From: an uncultured Oscillospiraceae bacterium
GTDB lineage: Bacteria; Bacillota; Clostridia; Oscillospirales; Oscillospiraceae
Direction: 5' to 3'
Length of the DNA: 64,000 nt
NCBI GenBank assembly: GCA_947623745.1
Contig: CANQHN010000009.1
Span: 1-64,000, forward strand
The position numbers were made by a program, and so were the translations under genes. Of the stretch, positions 16,000 to 24,787 are shown in pieces. The notes beneath the pieces are model-generated. The model was given only the letters and a program-made list of their open reading frames with translations. It was not told where the DNA came from and made no database searches. The first letter of the stretch is position 1, and each line of letters opens with the position of its first letter.

Positions 16000-16796
16000 G
16001 AAAATGGATCCCTCTGCTGCTGTCCCTCTCCCTTATGCTCTCCACGGTGGCAACGCCAGCCTACGCATTGGAATATACCATTGACGGCCCGGAGAGCGGG
16101 GATTTTGGAGACCCTACCAGCGATGACACCATCTACGCGACCGTGGATGAGAATGTGGATAGAAGCAAAAACAGCGCTTTGATCCCGCCTGGCTTCGGAA
16201 CCCCCACCAGCTACCTGCCGGGGAGCGGCGAGTACCTGACACCCAATCTAGCCGCCGGCGGCCCATTGAACAGCGGCGCCCTGATCCCCGGTGCCGGGAC
16301 CGTGGGCGGAGGAACTGTCACATATCCCGGCGCGGTGGACGCGCAGGCCGCCAACGATCCCACCACAAGCACCCCGGCAACAGCTTATACGGATGTGACC
16401 CCGGACCTTTACTACAAAAACGGCTCCTTGGGCACATTGAAAATTCCCGCCGTTGATCTGACTGTAAAGGTAGTCCAGGGGACCGACAGCGCGGCGCTGG
16501 CCAAAGGTGCGGGGCACTTTCCAAATACAAGTATTTGGGATGGAAATGTCTGCATCGCCGGGCATAACCGAGGGACAAACTGTTACTTCGGTAATATCCA
16601 CACCCTGGAGCTGGGGGACAATATCACTCTAACTACAAAGTTCGGCACAAGGACCTATGCCGTCACCAGCGTTTCCAAAATCAGCGAGACCGACAACTCC
16701 ATGCTGGCAGCCACAAGTGACAACTGCATCACCCTCTTTACCTGCGTGCGTAATGAGCGGGAGTACCGCTGGTGCGTAAGGGCCATGGAAGTATAG
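15996..16796 (+). CDS. Sortase-family cysteine transpeptidase
   Basis: 266 aa from ATG 15996. The signal peptide MRKWIPLLLSLSLMLSTVAT is followed by a Gly/Pro/Thr-rich linker to about residue 145. The C-terminal sortase barrel shows the fold's landmarks: GTLKIPAVDLTVKVVQGTD, the catalytic His in VCIAGHNRG, LGDNITLTTKFGTRTYAV, the Cys in ITLFTCV, and Arg in REYRWCV. Class D-like by these motifs. Sortases attach proteins to the cell wall or pilus, but no LPxTG substrate is visible in the element. Same transcription unit as 15037-15999. Confidence 0.8.
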   Translation: MRKWIPLLLSLSLMLSTVATPAYALEYTIDGPESGDFGDPTSDDTIYATVDENVDRSKNSALIPPGFGTPTSYLPGSGEYLTPNLAAGGPLNSGALIPGAGTVGGGTVTYPGAVDAQAANDPTTSTPATAYTDVTPDLYYKNGSLGTLKIPAVDLTVKVVQGTDSAALAKGAGHFPNTSIWDGNVCIAGHNRGTNCYFGNIHTLELGDNITLTTKFGTRTYAVTSVSKISETDNSMLAATSDNCITLFTCVRNEREYRWCVRAMEV

Positions 16797-16800
16797 AAAT

Positions 16801-16829
16801 AAAATGTACCTTAAACTGAGGCATGTTTT
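16801..16829. repeat. 29-bp palindrome, degenerate copy
   Basis: About 18 of 29 positions match the consensus (AAATG at the left, TTAAACTGAG at the centre, GTTT at the right). It lies between the sortase stop and the next promoter and looks like a decayed member of the family. Confidence 0.45.
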
Positions 16830-16857
16830 AGACGCATCTCCCAAAAACTTGCATTTT

Positions 16858-16886
16858 TTGACCGATTTCCATATTTTTGGTACAAT
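16858..16886 (+). promoter_or_regulatory. Sigma-A promoter for 16936-17721 and downstream transfer genes
   Basis: TTGACC, 17-bp spacer, TACAAT, about 50 bp upstream of the ATG. Confidence 0.7.
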
Positions 16887-16935
16887 AATAGTGGGAAATA
16901 CACCAAAAATATTTTAGATTTGGAGGAATCAAAAA

Positions 16936-17721
16936 ATGCGAAGAAACCACATCAGCTTTGTCGCCGGCCTTGTCACCGGGGCCATACTGTTCAGCGGTGG
17001 GACGGTACTGGCCGCTGGATTGTCCGCAGCCCCCAGCCAGCAGAGGTTCTATTTTAATGGACAGCAAATCAAGCTAGAGGCATACAGCATCAATAGCCGC
17101 AACTATGTCCAGCTCAATGACCTGTCCAAGTTGGTGGGCTTTGCGCTTGCCTATGACAGCGGCACTAACAGCGTATACATTGGAGAGCGGCCCCAGGCAA
17201 ACGCGGTACAGGGCGAAACAGTCCAGTTACCCACAGACGGCTCCAAATATGTGCCGCAGGCGGGAGATGTGATCCGCTGCTCCGATGGGACCGACTATAC
17301 CATTACAGATGTCAGCCGCTGGGAAAACAACATCTTTTCGCCTGCCCCACTCGGCGGCCTGCCTTCTGCGTCCTGCGACTGGAGCAAGTTCCCGCCCCTG
17401 GCCCTGCCAGGCCCCGAGGCCCGCCACTTCTCCAACAGTTCCGGCGAGGTACTGTTTATGCGTAACCTCTACGAGACGCGCCGGATGCAGTACACGGTAT
17501 ATAACGCGCTTGGCGGGGAGCCAAGTGCCTGGAAGGATGGAAGGCTGCTGGCAACAGTACAACTGACCGTCCCCGCAGACCTTGATCCCTACGCCGCATC
17601 CTTCTGGCCCTGGCGGGCATCGGAACTGGAAAAACTGGTCCACAGCCGTCCCAACAGTCAGTATTATATCGAGGCGTGGGACTGCTACACCAATGGGGTA
17701 TTCCAATACACCCGCTATTGA
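16936..17721 (+). CDS. Secreted protein with a stalk-domain-like (copper amine oxidase N-domain-like) segment
   Basis: 261 aa; ATG 16936 follows TTGGAGGAATCAAAAA. Signal peptide MRRNHISFVAGLVTGAILFS to TVLAAG. Residues about 35-85 (RFYFNGQQIKLEAYSINSRN YVQLND) followed by LAYDSGTNSVYIG match the stalk / amine-oxidase N-terminal fold common on clostridial surface proteins. The remainder (DVIRCSDGTDYTITDVSRWE) is unassigned. It is 14 bp upstream of the Maff2 gene and shares its promoter, so a role at the cell surface in conjugation is plausible. Confidence 0.65.
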   Translation: MRRNHISFVAGLVTGAILFSGGTVLAAGLSAAPSQQRFYFNGQQIKLEAYSINSRNYVQLNDLSKLVGFALAYDSGTNSVYIGERPQANAVQGETVQLPTDGSKYVPQAGDVIRCSDGTDYTITDVSRWENNIFSPAPLGGLPSASCDWSKFPPLALPGPEARHFSNSSGEVLFMRNLYETRRMQYTVYNALGGEPSAWKDGRLLATVQLTVPADLDPYAASFWPWRASELEKLVHSRPNSQYYIEAWDCYTNGVFQYTRY

Positions 17722-17735
17722 GGAGGAAACATTCC

Positions 17736-18083
17736 ATGAAAATGACCACTGACATCATCGCTGCCCACCAGCGCAGGGCCATGCGGCGTTATTTTACCGC
17801 TGTTCTGGCCCTTGCCCTCTGCACCGCGCTGGCCTGCCCCGCCTTCGCTGCTGGAGGCGGTGGCGGCGGAGATCCGCTGTCCATTGTCAACAATCTCTCC
17901 GACTTTATTTTCTCCATCATCAAGGCCCTGGGCGTCATTATCCTGGGCTGGGGCATTGTCCAGGTGGGCATGAGCTTCCAGTCCCACGACGCCAGCCAGC
18001 GCACCCAGGGTTTCCTCTGCCTGTTCGGCGGCCTGCTGATTGCGTTCTGCAAGGAGATCCTGACCACCATCGGCGCGGTGTAA
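17736..18083 (+). CDS. Maff2-family small membrane protein
   Basis: 115 aa from ATG 17736, behind GAGGAGGAAAC; the track's earlier start overlaps the upstream gene. A signal-like N-terminus ends at ACPAFAAGGGG, followed by two hydrophobic segments (FIFSIIKALGVIILGWGIVQ and GFLCLFGGLLIAFCKEIL) separated by SFQSHDASQRTQ, the Maff2 signature found in conjugative transposons. Size and topology resemble VirB2/TrbC pilin-like subunits, but function is not established for the family. Directly precedes the VirB6-like gene. Confidence 0.82.
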   Translation: MKMTTDIIAAHQRRAMRRYFTAVLALALCTALACPAFAAGGGGGGDPLSIVNNLSDFIFSIIKALGVIILGWGIVQVGMSFQSHDASQRTQGFLCLFGGLLIAFCKEILTTIGAV

Positions 18084-18130
18084 GTACAGCACAGGGGCGG
18101 GCCGCAAAGCCCGCCCCCTTGAGAATTGTC

Positions 18131-18159
18131 GAAATGCGTCTCAATTTGAGACGCATTTC
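18131..18159. repeat. 29-bp palindrome, copy 5 (perfect)
   Basis: No mismatches, central T. It abuts AGGAGGTGA, the ribosome-binding site of the VirB6-like gene, so an RNA hairpin here would lie right at the translation start. Confidence 0.9.
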
Positions 18160-18174
18160 AGGAGGTGATTTTTA

Positions 18175-19014
18175 TTGAGCGACAACTGGATCGTCGGGAA
18201 CCTGCAATCGTCCTTTAATACCTGGAATGGCAAACTGGCAGAGATATGGACGCTGATTACCACCACGCCGGAGAGCTTTCGAGGCGGCACAATTTGGTCC
18301 ACCATCGTCAATATCAACGAGGCGCTAAAGGCAGTCGGATACGGCCTGCTGGTGCTGTTCTTTGCTATGAGCATCTTTCAGTCTGCTGTCAGCTTTCGGG
18401 ACTTCCAGCGCCCGGAGGTTGTATTCCGGCACTTTATCCGCTTCCTGCTGGCCAAGGTTGCTGTTGGCTCCGCTATGGAGATCATGACGGCCATCTTTTC
18501 CGTCTGCGGCGGCATCGTGCAGACAGTCATGGGGAGCATCGGCGGCATGGCAGCGGCCAGCGTGACCCTCCCCACGGAGATCGTGGACGCAATCGAGGGT
18601 GTGGGCTTTCTGGCCAGCATTCCCTTGTGGCTGGTCTCGCTGCTGGGCAGCCTGTTCATCACGGTCATGTCCTTTATCCTGATTCTGACCGTGTACGGCC
18701 GCTTTTTCCGGCTCTACTTCTACACCGCCCTGGCGCCCCTGCCCCTGTCGTCCTTCGCCGGAGAGGGCACCAGCTTCGCGGGGAAAGCCTTTTTGAAGTC
18801 ATGTATCGGCGTGTGCATGGAGGGGGCCATCATCGTCCTTGCCTGCCTGATTTTCTCCGCTTTCATGTCCAGCGGCGCCCCGGTTGTGGACACGTCCCTG
18901 TCCGCTGTCACAATGAGCTGGCAGTACATTGGGGAGACCATCTTCAATATGCTGGTCCTCGTCGGCCTGGTCAAAGGCGCGGAGCGGATTGCCAAGGAGA
19001 TGTTCGGACTATAA
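18175..19014 (+). CDS. VirB6/TrbL-like channel protein
   Basis: 279 aa starting at TTG 18175, with AGGAGGTGATTTTTA just upstream; no in-frame ATG is nearby. Several membrane segments (KAVGYGLLVLFFAMSIFQSA; IPLWLVSLLGSLFITVMSFI; MEGAIIVLACLIFSAFM) match the polytopic VirB6-like protein of clostridial ICEs (CD1112-type). It would form part of the inner-membrane channel of the type IV secretion system with PrgI and VirB4 downstream. Confidence 0.85.
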   Translation: MSDNWIVGNLQSSFNTWNGKLAEIWTLITTTPESFRGGTIWSTIVNINEALKAVGYGLLVLFFAMSIFQSAVSFRDFQRPEVVFRHFIRFLLAKVAVGSAMEIMTAIFSVCGGIVQTVMGSIGGMAAASVTLPTEIVDAIEGVGFLASIPLWLVSLLGSLFITVMSFILILTVYGRFFRLYFYTALAPLPLSSFAGEGTSFAGKAFLKSCIGVCMEGAIIVLACLIFSAFMSSGAPVVDTSLSAVTMSWQYIGETIFNMLVLVGLVKGAERIAKEMFGL

Positions 19015-19062
19015 GAAAAAGCAGCCGTTTTACCACACCATTTTGGAGAAAGGATTTATAGT

Positions 19063-19407
19063 ATGGAAATCAAAATCCCAAAGGAAGTCCGGGCGCACAA
19101 GGAGACCATCTTCTTTGGCCTGTCCGCCCGGCAGTTCATTTGCGCGGTGCTGGCCGTAGCGTCAGCCGTAGGCGTGTACTTCCTGCTCAAAAATATCACC
19201 GGCGCCGAGACGGCCAGCTGGGCCTGTATCGTGGCGGCGGCCCCCGTGGCCGTCACCGGCTTTTTCAGCTACAACGGCCTGACCTTTGAGCAATTCGCCT
19301 GGGCCTGGTTCAAGTCCCAGGTCCTGTGCGCTGGGCCGCGCACCTTCCAGTCTGAAAACATCTACTGCAAGGCGCTGACAAAAAAGGGGGTACATGACTA
19401 TGATTAA
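19063..19407 (+). CDS. PrgI-family transfer protein
   Basis: 114 aa; ATG 19063. Two adjacent membrane segments (FICAVLAVASAVGVYFLLKN and ASWACIVAAAPVAVTGFFSY) are followed by NGLTFEQFAWAWFKSQVL, the PrgI / VirB3-like signature. It overlaps the VirB4 start by 14 nt, as VirB3 and VirB4 genes often do or are fused. Likely anchors VirB4 to the membrane. Confidence 0.88.
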   Translation: MEIKIPKEVRAHKETIFFGLSARQFICAVLAVASAVGVYFLLKNITGAETASWACIVAAAPVAVTGFFSYNGLTFEQFAWAWFKSQVLCAGPRTFQSENIYCKALTKKGVHDYD

Positions 19408-21730
19408 AACTTTAGCGGCCGCCAACCGCAGCGAGCGGGAGTCCTTCAAAATTCCGAGAAGCGTCCAGCAGTCCATCCCCATCCAGCGCATTTTCCGGGA
19501 CGGGATCTGGCAGGTGGGCGGCGCCAAGTACAGCCGCACCTGGCATTTCGCGGATATCAACTACTCCGTGGCGTCCCATGAGGACCAGCGGGAGATGTTT
19601 TTGTCCTACTGCGGCGTCCTCAACAGCCTGCCCACCGGGGCCACCGCAAAAATCACCATCAACAACCGCTATCTCAACGGGACCGATTTCCAGCACAGCG
19701 TCCTCATGCGTCTGAAGGGGGACAAGCTGGACCGATACCGCCAGGAGTACAACGGCCTCCTGGTGGAGAAGGCCACCGAGAGCAACAACCTGATTCAAGA
19801 CAAGTACATTACCATTTCCGTGGAGCGCAAGAATATCGAGGAGGCCCGTACCTTTTTCAAGCGGGTGGATATTGACCTGGGCAAGAGCTTCGGCAAGCTG
19901 GACAGCGGGGCCAAGGCCCTGGACAACCATGACCGCCTGCGTATCTTCCATGACTTTTTCCGCCCCGGCGAGGAACGGGACTTCCGTTTCGACTTGTCGG
20001 AGGCCATGAGGCGGGGCCACAGCTTCAAGGACACCATCGCCCCGGACGGGATGCGTTTCCTGGCGGACCACTTCGAGATCGGCGGCAAGGTTGGCCGGGT
20101 GCTGTTTCTCCGGGAGTACGCCAGCTACATCAAGGACCGCATGATTACCGACCTGTCCGACTTCTCCCGGAACCTGATGCTGTCCATCGACATCCTGCCC
20201 ATCCCCACCAATGAGGCCATCAAGGAGATGCAGAGCCGCATCCTGGGGGTGGAGTCCGACATTACCCGCTGGCAGCAGAAGCAGAACGCCAACAACAACT
20301 TCACCGCCACGGTCCCCTATGAGCTGGAACAGCTGCGGGCGGAAAACAAGGAGTTTCTGGACGACCTCTCCACCCGTGACCAGCGGATGATCTTTGCCAA
20401 TGTCACCCTCGTCCACATGGCGGACACCCTGGAGCAGCTGGACGCCGACACCGAGACCCTGCAATCCATCGGCAATGAGAGTCTCTGCCAGTTCTCCATT
20501 CTGCGCTACCAGCAGGAGGACGGCCTGAACACCGCCCTGCCCTACGGCTTGCGGCGGGTCAGGACCACCCGCACCCTCACTACCGAGAGCACAGCGGTCC
20601 TCATGCCGTTCCGTGTCCAGGAGATCCAGGACGCAGGCGGCATTTTCTGCGGTGTGAACGCCGTGAGTAAAAATCTCCTCATTTGCAATCGGAAAAGACT
20701 GCTGAACCCCCACGGCTTCATTCTGGGCGTCTCCGGCTCCGGCAAGTCCTTCACCATGAAGGAGTTTATTACATTTATCGCCCTGGCCACCAGCGACGAT
20801 GTAATCATCATTGACGCCGAGCGGGAGTACGGCGAGCTGACCCGCGCCCTGGGCGGGGCGGTCATTGAGATATCTCCCAGCAGCCCCCACCATATCAATC
20901 CGCTGGAAATCAGCCGGGGCTATGGCACCGGGGAGAACCCCGTGGCTATGAAGTCCGAGCTGATGATGAGCATTTGTGAGCAGCAGATGGGTGCGGGCCA
21001 GCTGGGGGCCTTCCATAAGTCCATCATTGACCGCTGCACCGCCAACATCTACCACGACCTCATTAAGAACGGCGGCCGGGGCCGGCAGCCCATCCTGCCC
21101 GACTGGAGGAATGAGGTCAAGCGTCAGCCGGAGCGCGAGGCCCAGGAGTTGGCCCTGGCGTCCGAGCTGTTCGTAGAGGGCAGCTTAAACATGTTTGCCC
21201 ATGAGACCAATGTGGATATTGCCAACCGCATCGTCTCCTTTGACCTCTACGAGATGGGGGAACAGCTCAAGCCCACGGCCTTGAACGTCACGCTGGAGAC
21301 CATCCAGAACCGGGTGGCGGCCAACCGCCTGGCGGGGAAATACACCTGGGTATTCGTGGACGAGGTGTACCTGTTTTTCCGCTACCACTACTCCGCTCAA
21401 TTCCTCTACAAGTGCTGGAAGCGGTTTCGGAAGTACGCCGCGGCCATGACCGCGGCCACACAGAACGTGGAGGAGTGCCTGCGCTCCGACACCGCCCGGC
21501 TCATGTTTGCCAACAGTGAATTTCTTGTGCTGCTGAACCAGGCCGCCACGGACCGGGCGGAGCTGGCCAAGCTGCTGAACATCTCCACCAACCAAATGTC
21601 CTATATCACCAGCGCCGAGGCCGGCCACGGCCTGATCCGCGTAGGCGGCTCCATCGTTCCCTTTGTCAATGAATTTCCCAGGGACACAGAGCTGTACCGC
21701 CTGATGACTACCACGCCGGGGGACAGATAA
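19394..21730 (+). CDS. VirB4-like conjugation ATPase
   Basis: 778 aa. Walker A GVSGSGKSFTMKEF lies near residue 445, Walker B-like WVFVDEVYLFF near 650, and the N-terminal CagE/TrbE-type domain before them (FADINYSVASHEDQREMFLS). VirB4 energises assembly of the type IV secretion channel and is the universal signature of conjugative elements. Start ATG 19394 or the second ATG at 19400; AAAAAGGGGG precedes both. Intact, so the channel side of transfer looks functional. Confidence 0.93.
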   Translation: MTMIKTLAAANRSERESFKIPRSVQQSIPIQRIFRDGIWQVGGAKYSRTWHFADINYSVASHEDQREMFLSYCGVLNSLPTGATAKITINNRYLNGTDFQHSVLMRLKGDKLDRYRQEYNGLLVEKATESNNLIQDKYITISVERKNIEEARTFFKRVDIDLGKSFGKLDSGAKALDNHDRLRIFHDFFRPGEERDFRFDLSEAMRRGHSFKDTIAPDGMRFLADHFEIGGKVGRVLFLREYASYIKDRMITDLSDFSRNLMLSIDILPIPTNEAIKEMQSRILGVESDITRWQQKQNANNNFTATVPYELEQLRAENKEFLDDLSTRDQRMIFANVTLVHMADTLEQLDADTETLQSIGNESLCQFSILRYQQEDGLNTALPYGLRRVRTTRTLTTESTAVLMPFRVQEIQDAGGIFCGVNAVSKNLLICNRKRLLNPHGFILGVSGSGKSFTMKEFITFIALATSDDVIIIDAEREYGELTRALGGAVIEISPSSPHHINPLEISRGYGTGENPVAMKSELMMSICEQQMGAGQLGAFHKSIIDRCTANIYHDLIKNGGRGRQPILPDWRNEVKRQPEREAQELALASELFVEGSLNMFAHETNVDIANRIVSFDLYEMGEQLKPTALNVTLETIQNRVAANRLAGKYTWVFVDEVYLFFRYHYSAQFLYKCWKRFRKYAAAMTAATQNVEECLRSDTARLMFANSEFLVLLNQAATDRAELAKLLNISTNQMSYITSAEAGHGLIRVGGSIVPFVNEFPRDTELYRLMTTTPGDR

Positions 21731-21735
21731 ACGTC

Positions 21736-21760
21736 GAAATGCGTCTCAATTTGAGACGCA
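21736..21760. repeat. 29-bp palindrome, copy 6
   Basis: GAAATGCGTCTCAA, T, TTGAGACGCA; the last four bases of the right arm are replaced by the A-run of the adjacent minus-strand terminator. Confidence 0.85.
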
Positions 21761-21792
21761 AAAAAACAGGGAGCGCATTTGCGTTCCCTGTT
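21759..21792 (-). terminator. Terminator of the YgiT/DUF4258 operon
   Basis: The stem AACAGGGA.CGC / GCG.TCCCTGTT is followed on the minus strand by T7. It shares bases with the end of palindrome copy 6. Confidence 0.75.
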
Positions 21793-21842
21793 AAATGTCT
21801 TGATTAAGGGCCAAGAGAAGCCCGCACAAGTGAACTCTGTAT

Positions 21843-22070
21843 TTATGCTGCCTCCGAATAGTCGATAATGGAGATTTGCTGCATCAGCTTTTTTGCCGCT
21901 TCAATGATTTGCTCCAGCTTTTGGACTACATCGGCGGTGTAGATCACCTCGTTGCACTCGCCACATTTATAGCAGGGGACGTTTCGTACAATGATGAGGC
22001 ATTTCCCCAAATCTGTAACGCTGGTTGTATAACCCTTTTCGGCAATCGCTCCGCACGACAAACACTTCAT
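21843..22070 (-). CDS. YgiT/MqsA-type zinc-finger antitoxin-like protein
   Basis: 75 aa. Two CxxC pairs, MKCLSCG and YKCGECNE, define the YgiT-type zinc finger. The C-terminal helix (VVQKLEQIIEAAKKLMQQIS) is short, and the full MqsA DNA-binding domain is missing, as in many stand-alone YgiT proteins. The start overlaps the stop of the upstream DUF4258 gene by 4 nt. Toxin-first order, as in mqsRA. Confidence 0.82.
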   Translation of the reverse strand: MKCLSCGAIAEKGYTTSVTDLGKCLIIVRNVPCYKCGECNEVIYTADVVQKLEQIIEAAKKLMQQISIIDYSEAA

Positions 22071-22387
22071 TTTGACCGCTCCCTCCTTGTCTTGTAATCA
22101 TTTTCCCATATTCGCGTATCCGGGAAATATGCGGTAATCAGATAGATAAACTCGCTGTCGTGGCTCACTACCGCGTGAACATACTTATTATTCACGGTCT
22201 GGCCAAGAATCAAGCAGCTGGGAAAAGGTTTATCGTCCTCGTATTGCGCAATGATTTCACCAGATGCAATACACTGTATGATGTCCTCAACCGTAATTCC
22301 CCGCTCTATCAGGCGAAGGCGGGCGTGTTCTGTAATCGCTATCCGCTCAGGTCTGTTGAGCGCCCTGATGGAAGAAATATCTATCAT
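22067..22387 (-). CDS. DUF4258 protein, putative toxin partner of YgiT
   Basis: 106 aa from the ATG at 22387 (GGAAGGATCAAGG upstream); the track starts seven residues earlier. The sequence ITEHARLRLIERGITVEDII, then CLILGQTVNNKYVHAVVSHD, matches DUF4258, whose members often pair with YgiT-type antitoxins and resemble RelE/MqsR-like folds. Toxicity is inferred from pairing. The unit interrupts the transfer operon on the opposite strand, so it probably inserted as an addiction module. Confidence 0.75.
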   Translation of the reverse strand: MIDISSIRALNRPERIAITEHARLRLIERGITVEDIIQCIASGEIIAQYEDDKPFPSCLILGQTVNNKYVHAVVSHDSEFIYLITAYFPDTRIWENDYKTRRERSK

Positions 22388-22421
22388 TTGAAGCCTTGAT
22401 CCTTCCATATTTTATGTTTTT

Positions 22422-22450
22422 ATTGTAGCACCTTTCTTATGAAGCGTCAA
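22422..22450 (-). promoter_or_regulatory. Promoter of the DUF4258/YgiT operon
   Basis: On the minus strand: TTGACG, 17-bp spacer, TACAAT, about 35 bp before the start codon. Confidence 0.75.
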
Positions 22451-22495
22451 CGTCTCATGTTTGCCAAGAATGAATTAAGCAAAAGGAGTCATTCA

Positions 22496-24553
22496 ATGAA
22501 CCCAAAAGAGAAACCTGTGAATGAAAAGAATGTCCCCAAGTCCGGGACAGCTCTGCCTATTACATCGAAGCAGGCGGCGAAACTGCTAAAGAACAAATAT
22601 GTGAAGCAGCTTGAGCAGCGGCCAGAGGGTGAGACCACCGCCGAGAGCCAGGCCGCTGGGCAGGTGGAGGATGCCGGGGCTTGGGCGGCAGACGAGCTGG
22701 CCTCCCATATCGTACCCCGCCAGCGGCAGCTGAAAATCAAGGAGAAGCCAAAGGATGTGCGGCAGGCAACAGAGCGGGCCGGTGTCCACTCAGTATCTAC
22801 CCCGAGTAGTATGAGGGGGCGCCCGGTCCCGGACGACCCAACTCCATTGGGTCTACCAGTCATTAAGGAGCGCGGCGCAACCAGCGCAGCCGCGGGTCCC
22901 AAACAGAAGCCCGACACAGATGCAGTACAGTCTCCCATCTATGCACAAGGCCAGGAGACTATCGCCGCCACAGGAGACTTCCCGGTGGTGAGCCCCAGCA
23001 GCACGGGACAACAGGTGCAAGGTAAGGCCCCTCTTGACCGCCCATCCGGGCGGCCCCGGAACACCGCTGCAACGCCAGGCCATCCAGCAATCCGGCGTCA
23101 GGCCGCTGAACGCATCAAGCAGGACCGCGGGCAAAGGCCACCCAATTCTCCCGAAACCGGGCACACCGAAGCGCCCCCAGCATCGTTCCCAGGTCGAAGA
23201 TCCCGGGACCGGGATGGTTTCGGGAGCACCACCCCGAAAGCCAGAGAAAAAGCCTATTCTAAAGAAATCCCCCAGCCCAAGGCCCGAGGCGTCCCCGCCA
23301 AGGGCATACCGCGCCCTAGACAGAGAGTCGGGCAGACAACCAGAGGCCAAATGCTCCAGGCGGCGGTACAGCGGACACAAAAGACGGCCAGGACTGCGGA
23401 AGTATTCTTGAAAAGGGCAGCAGCGGCCACTACAAAGGCCGCATCCGCTCTGGCCAGCTCCTTTGCTGCTATCGCCGGAGGCAGTATTCTGTTGATTGCC
23501 ATGGTAGTTGTCATTGTGATTGCCGCCGTCGCCAGCTCTCCCTTTGGCCTGTTCTTCGCCCAGGAGCGAAACGCCCCGGACACTGTATCGGTAGCCGAGG
23601 CCGTAGCCACTGTGAACGTCTCCTACAATGCCAGGCTGGAGGAACTACAGGGCGGAGACTATGACAGCATCGAAATCAACGGCCAATCGGCGGACTGGAC
23701 CGAAGTGCTGGCCGTGTTCGCCGTCAAGACGGCCGGGGCGGACACTGGCATCGACGTGGCCACCCTGGACGCCGACAGGGTGGATCGCCTGATTGATGTA
23801 TTTTGGGACATGAACACTCTTACTACAGAGGTGGAGGCCATTCCCCATGAGGATAGTGACCCCGACGACGATATGGACGGCAGCTGGATAGAGCATATCT
23901 TACATATCGCCATCATAGCCAAAACAGCTGATGATATGCGGACGGCGTATGCCTTTACAGACTACCAAAACTCCGCGCTGGACGACCTGCTGGCGGACCG
24001 AGCGGCCCTGGCGTCGCTGGCTGGGAGCCTGTCCATCACCAACGCCCAAGCCGTCCTGGGGGCGTTGCCTGCGGACCTGTCCCCGGAGCGGCGGGCGGTG
24101 GTGGAAGCAGCGTTGACCCTTTACGGCAAGGTCAATTACTTCTGGGGTGGTAAGTCCCTGATGATTGGCTGGGACAGCCGTTGGGGACAGATAGAAAAAG
24201 TAACGGCGGCGGGCAGTTCTACTACCGGCACCTACCGGCCCTACGGTCTAGACTGTTCCGGGTTCGTGGATTGGGCGTTTTACAACGCCACGAGCGGCGG
24301 CTACATCATAGGCCACGGCGGAGGCGCCCATGCCCAGCACACCAACTGCACCACTATTGCCTGGGAGGACGCCCTGCCTGGAGACCTGGTGTTTTACCCG
24401 GAGGACAGCCATGTAGGGATCGTCTGCGGCCGGGATGAGGGTGGTAATCTCTTAGTGATCCATTGCGCCAGCGGCGCCAACAACGTAGTTATCACTGGCA
24501 CATCCGGTTTTACCAGCATCGGCAGGCCACAATATTTCACACGATATTCATAA
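22496..24553 (+). CDS. NlpC/P60-domain cell-wall hydrolase of the transfer module (CD1108-like)
   Basis: 685 aa from ATG 22496 behind AAAAGGAGTCATTCA. Residues about 1-310 are disordered, Pro/Arg/Lys-rich. A membrane segment lies near 325-355 (IAGGSILLIAMVVVIVIAAV). The ectodomain ends in an NlpC/P60 peptidase: LDCSGFVDWAFYN (catalytic Cys near 585), GDLVFYPEDSHVGIV (His) and a final HCASGANN. This is the VirB1-like wall-opening enzyme of Gram-positive conjugation systems and is similar in layout to CD1108-type proteins. It probably cuts peptidoglycan to make room for the channel. Confidence 0.88.
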   Translation: MNPKEKPVNEKNVPKSGTALPITSKQAAKLLKNKYVKQLEQRPEGETTAESQAAGQVEDAGAWAADELASHIVPRQRQLKIKEKPKDVRQATERAGVHSVSTPSSMRGRPVPDDPTPLGLPVIKERGATSAAAGPKQKPDTDAVQSPIYAQGQETIAATGDFPVVSPSSTGQQVQGKAPLDRPSGRPRNTAATPGHPAIRRQAAERIKQDRGQRPPNSPETGHTEAPPASFPGRRSRDRDGFGSTTPKAREKAYSKEIPQPKARGVPAKGIPRPRQRVGQTTRGQMLQAAVQRTQKTARTAEVFLKRAAAATTKAASALASSFAAIAGGSILLIAMVVVIVIAAVASSPFGLFFAQERNAPDTVSVAEAVATVNVSYNARLEELQGGDYDSIEINGQSADWTEVLAVFAVKTAGADTGIDVATLDADRVDRLIDVFWDMNTLTTEVEAIPHEDSDPDDDMDGSWIEHILHIAIIAKTADDMRTAYAFTDYQNSALDDLLADRAALASLAGSLSITNAQAVLGALPADLSPERRAVVEAALTLYGKVNYFWGGKSLMIGWDSRWGQIEKVTAAGSSTTGTYRPYGLDCSGFVDWAFYNATSGGYIIGHGGGAHAQHTNCTTIAWEDALPGDLVFYPEDSHVGIVCGRDEGGNLLVIHCASGANNVVITGTSGFTSIGRPQYFTRYS

Positions 24554-24787
24554 TTCAAGCCCTGCTGTGATTCCTGCCAGCCGGGCGGTGTCCTTCCTGA
24601 CGTAATAGAGTTCTGTGATTTCAGAGGTGGAGTGGCCCAGCAGGTCGGCCACCTGGCGTGGGGATAGGGCCTTGATGCTGCCGCCCGGTTGTCTCACTCC
24701 ATTCACCAGGTTGGTGGCGAATGTGTGACGGAGGCTGTGCAGGCCCTTCCGTTCCAATCCGGCCGCCTCCAGGATATGTGTTAACAT
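24548..24787 (-). pseudogene. Tyrosine recombinase, C-terminal fragment
   Basis: 79 codons with the catalytic-domain end of a phage-type integrase: GLHSLRHTFATNLVNG (His-x-x-Arg), VADLLGHSTSEIT and the nucleophile Tyr in ELYYVRKDTARLAG. The N-terminal arm-binding and core domains and the first catalytic Arg are missing; the upstream minus-strand sequence does not continue the family. It overlaps the NlpC stop by 6 bp. A relic of another integrative element. Confidence 0.8.

Noticed and set aside
19394-21730. VirB4 gene as the missing coupling protein
   Set aside because: The N-terminal CagE/TrbE region, the length and the PrgI overlap identify VirB4, not VirD4.
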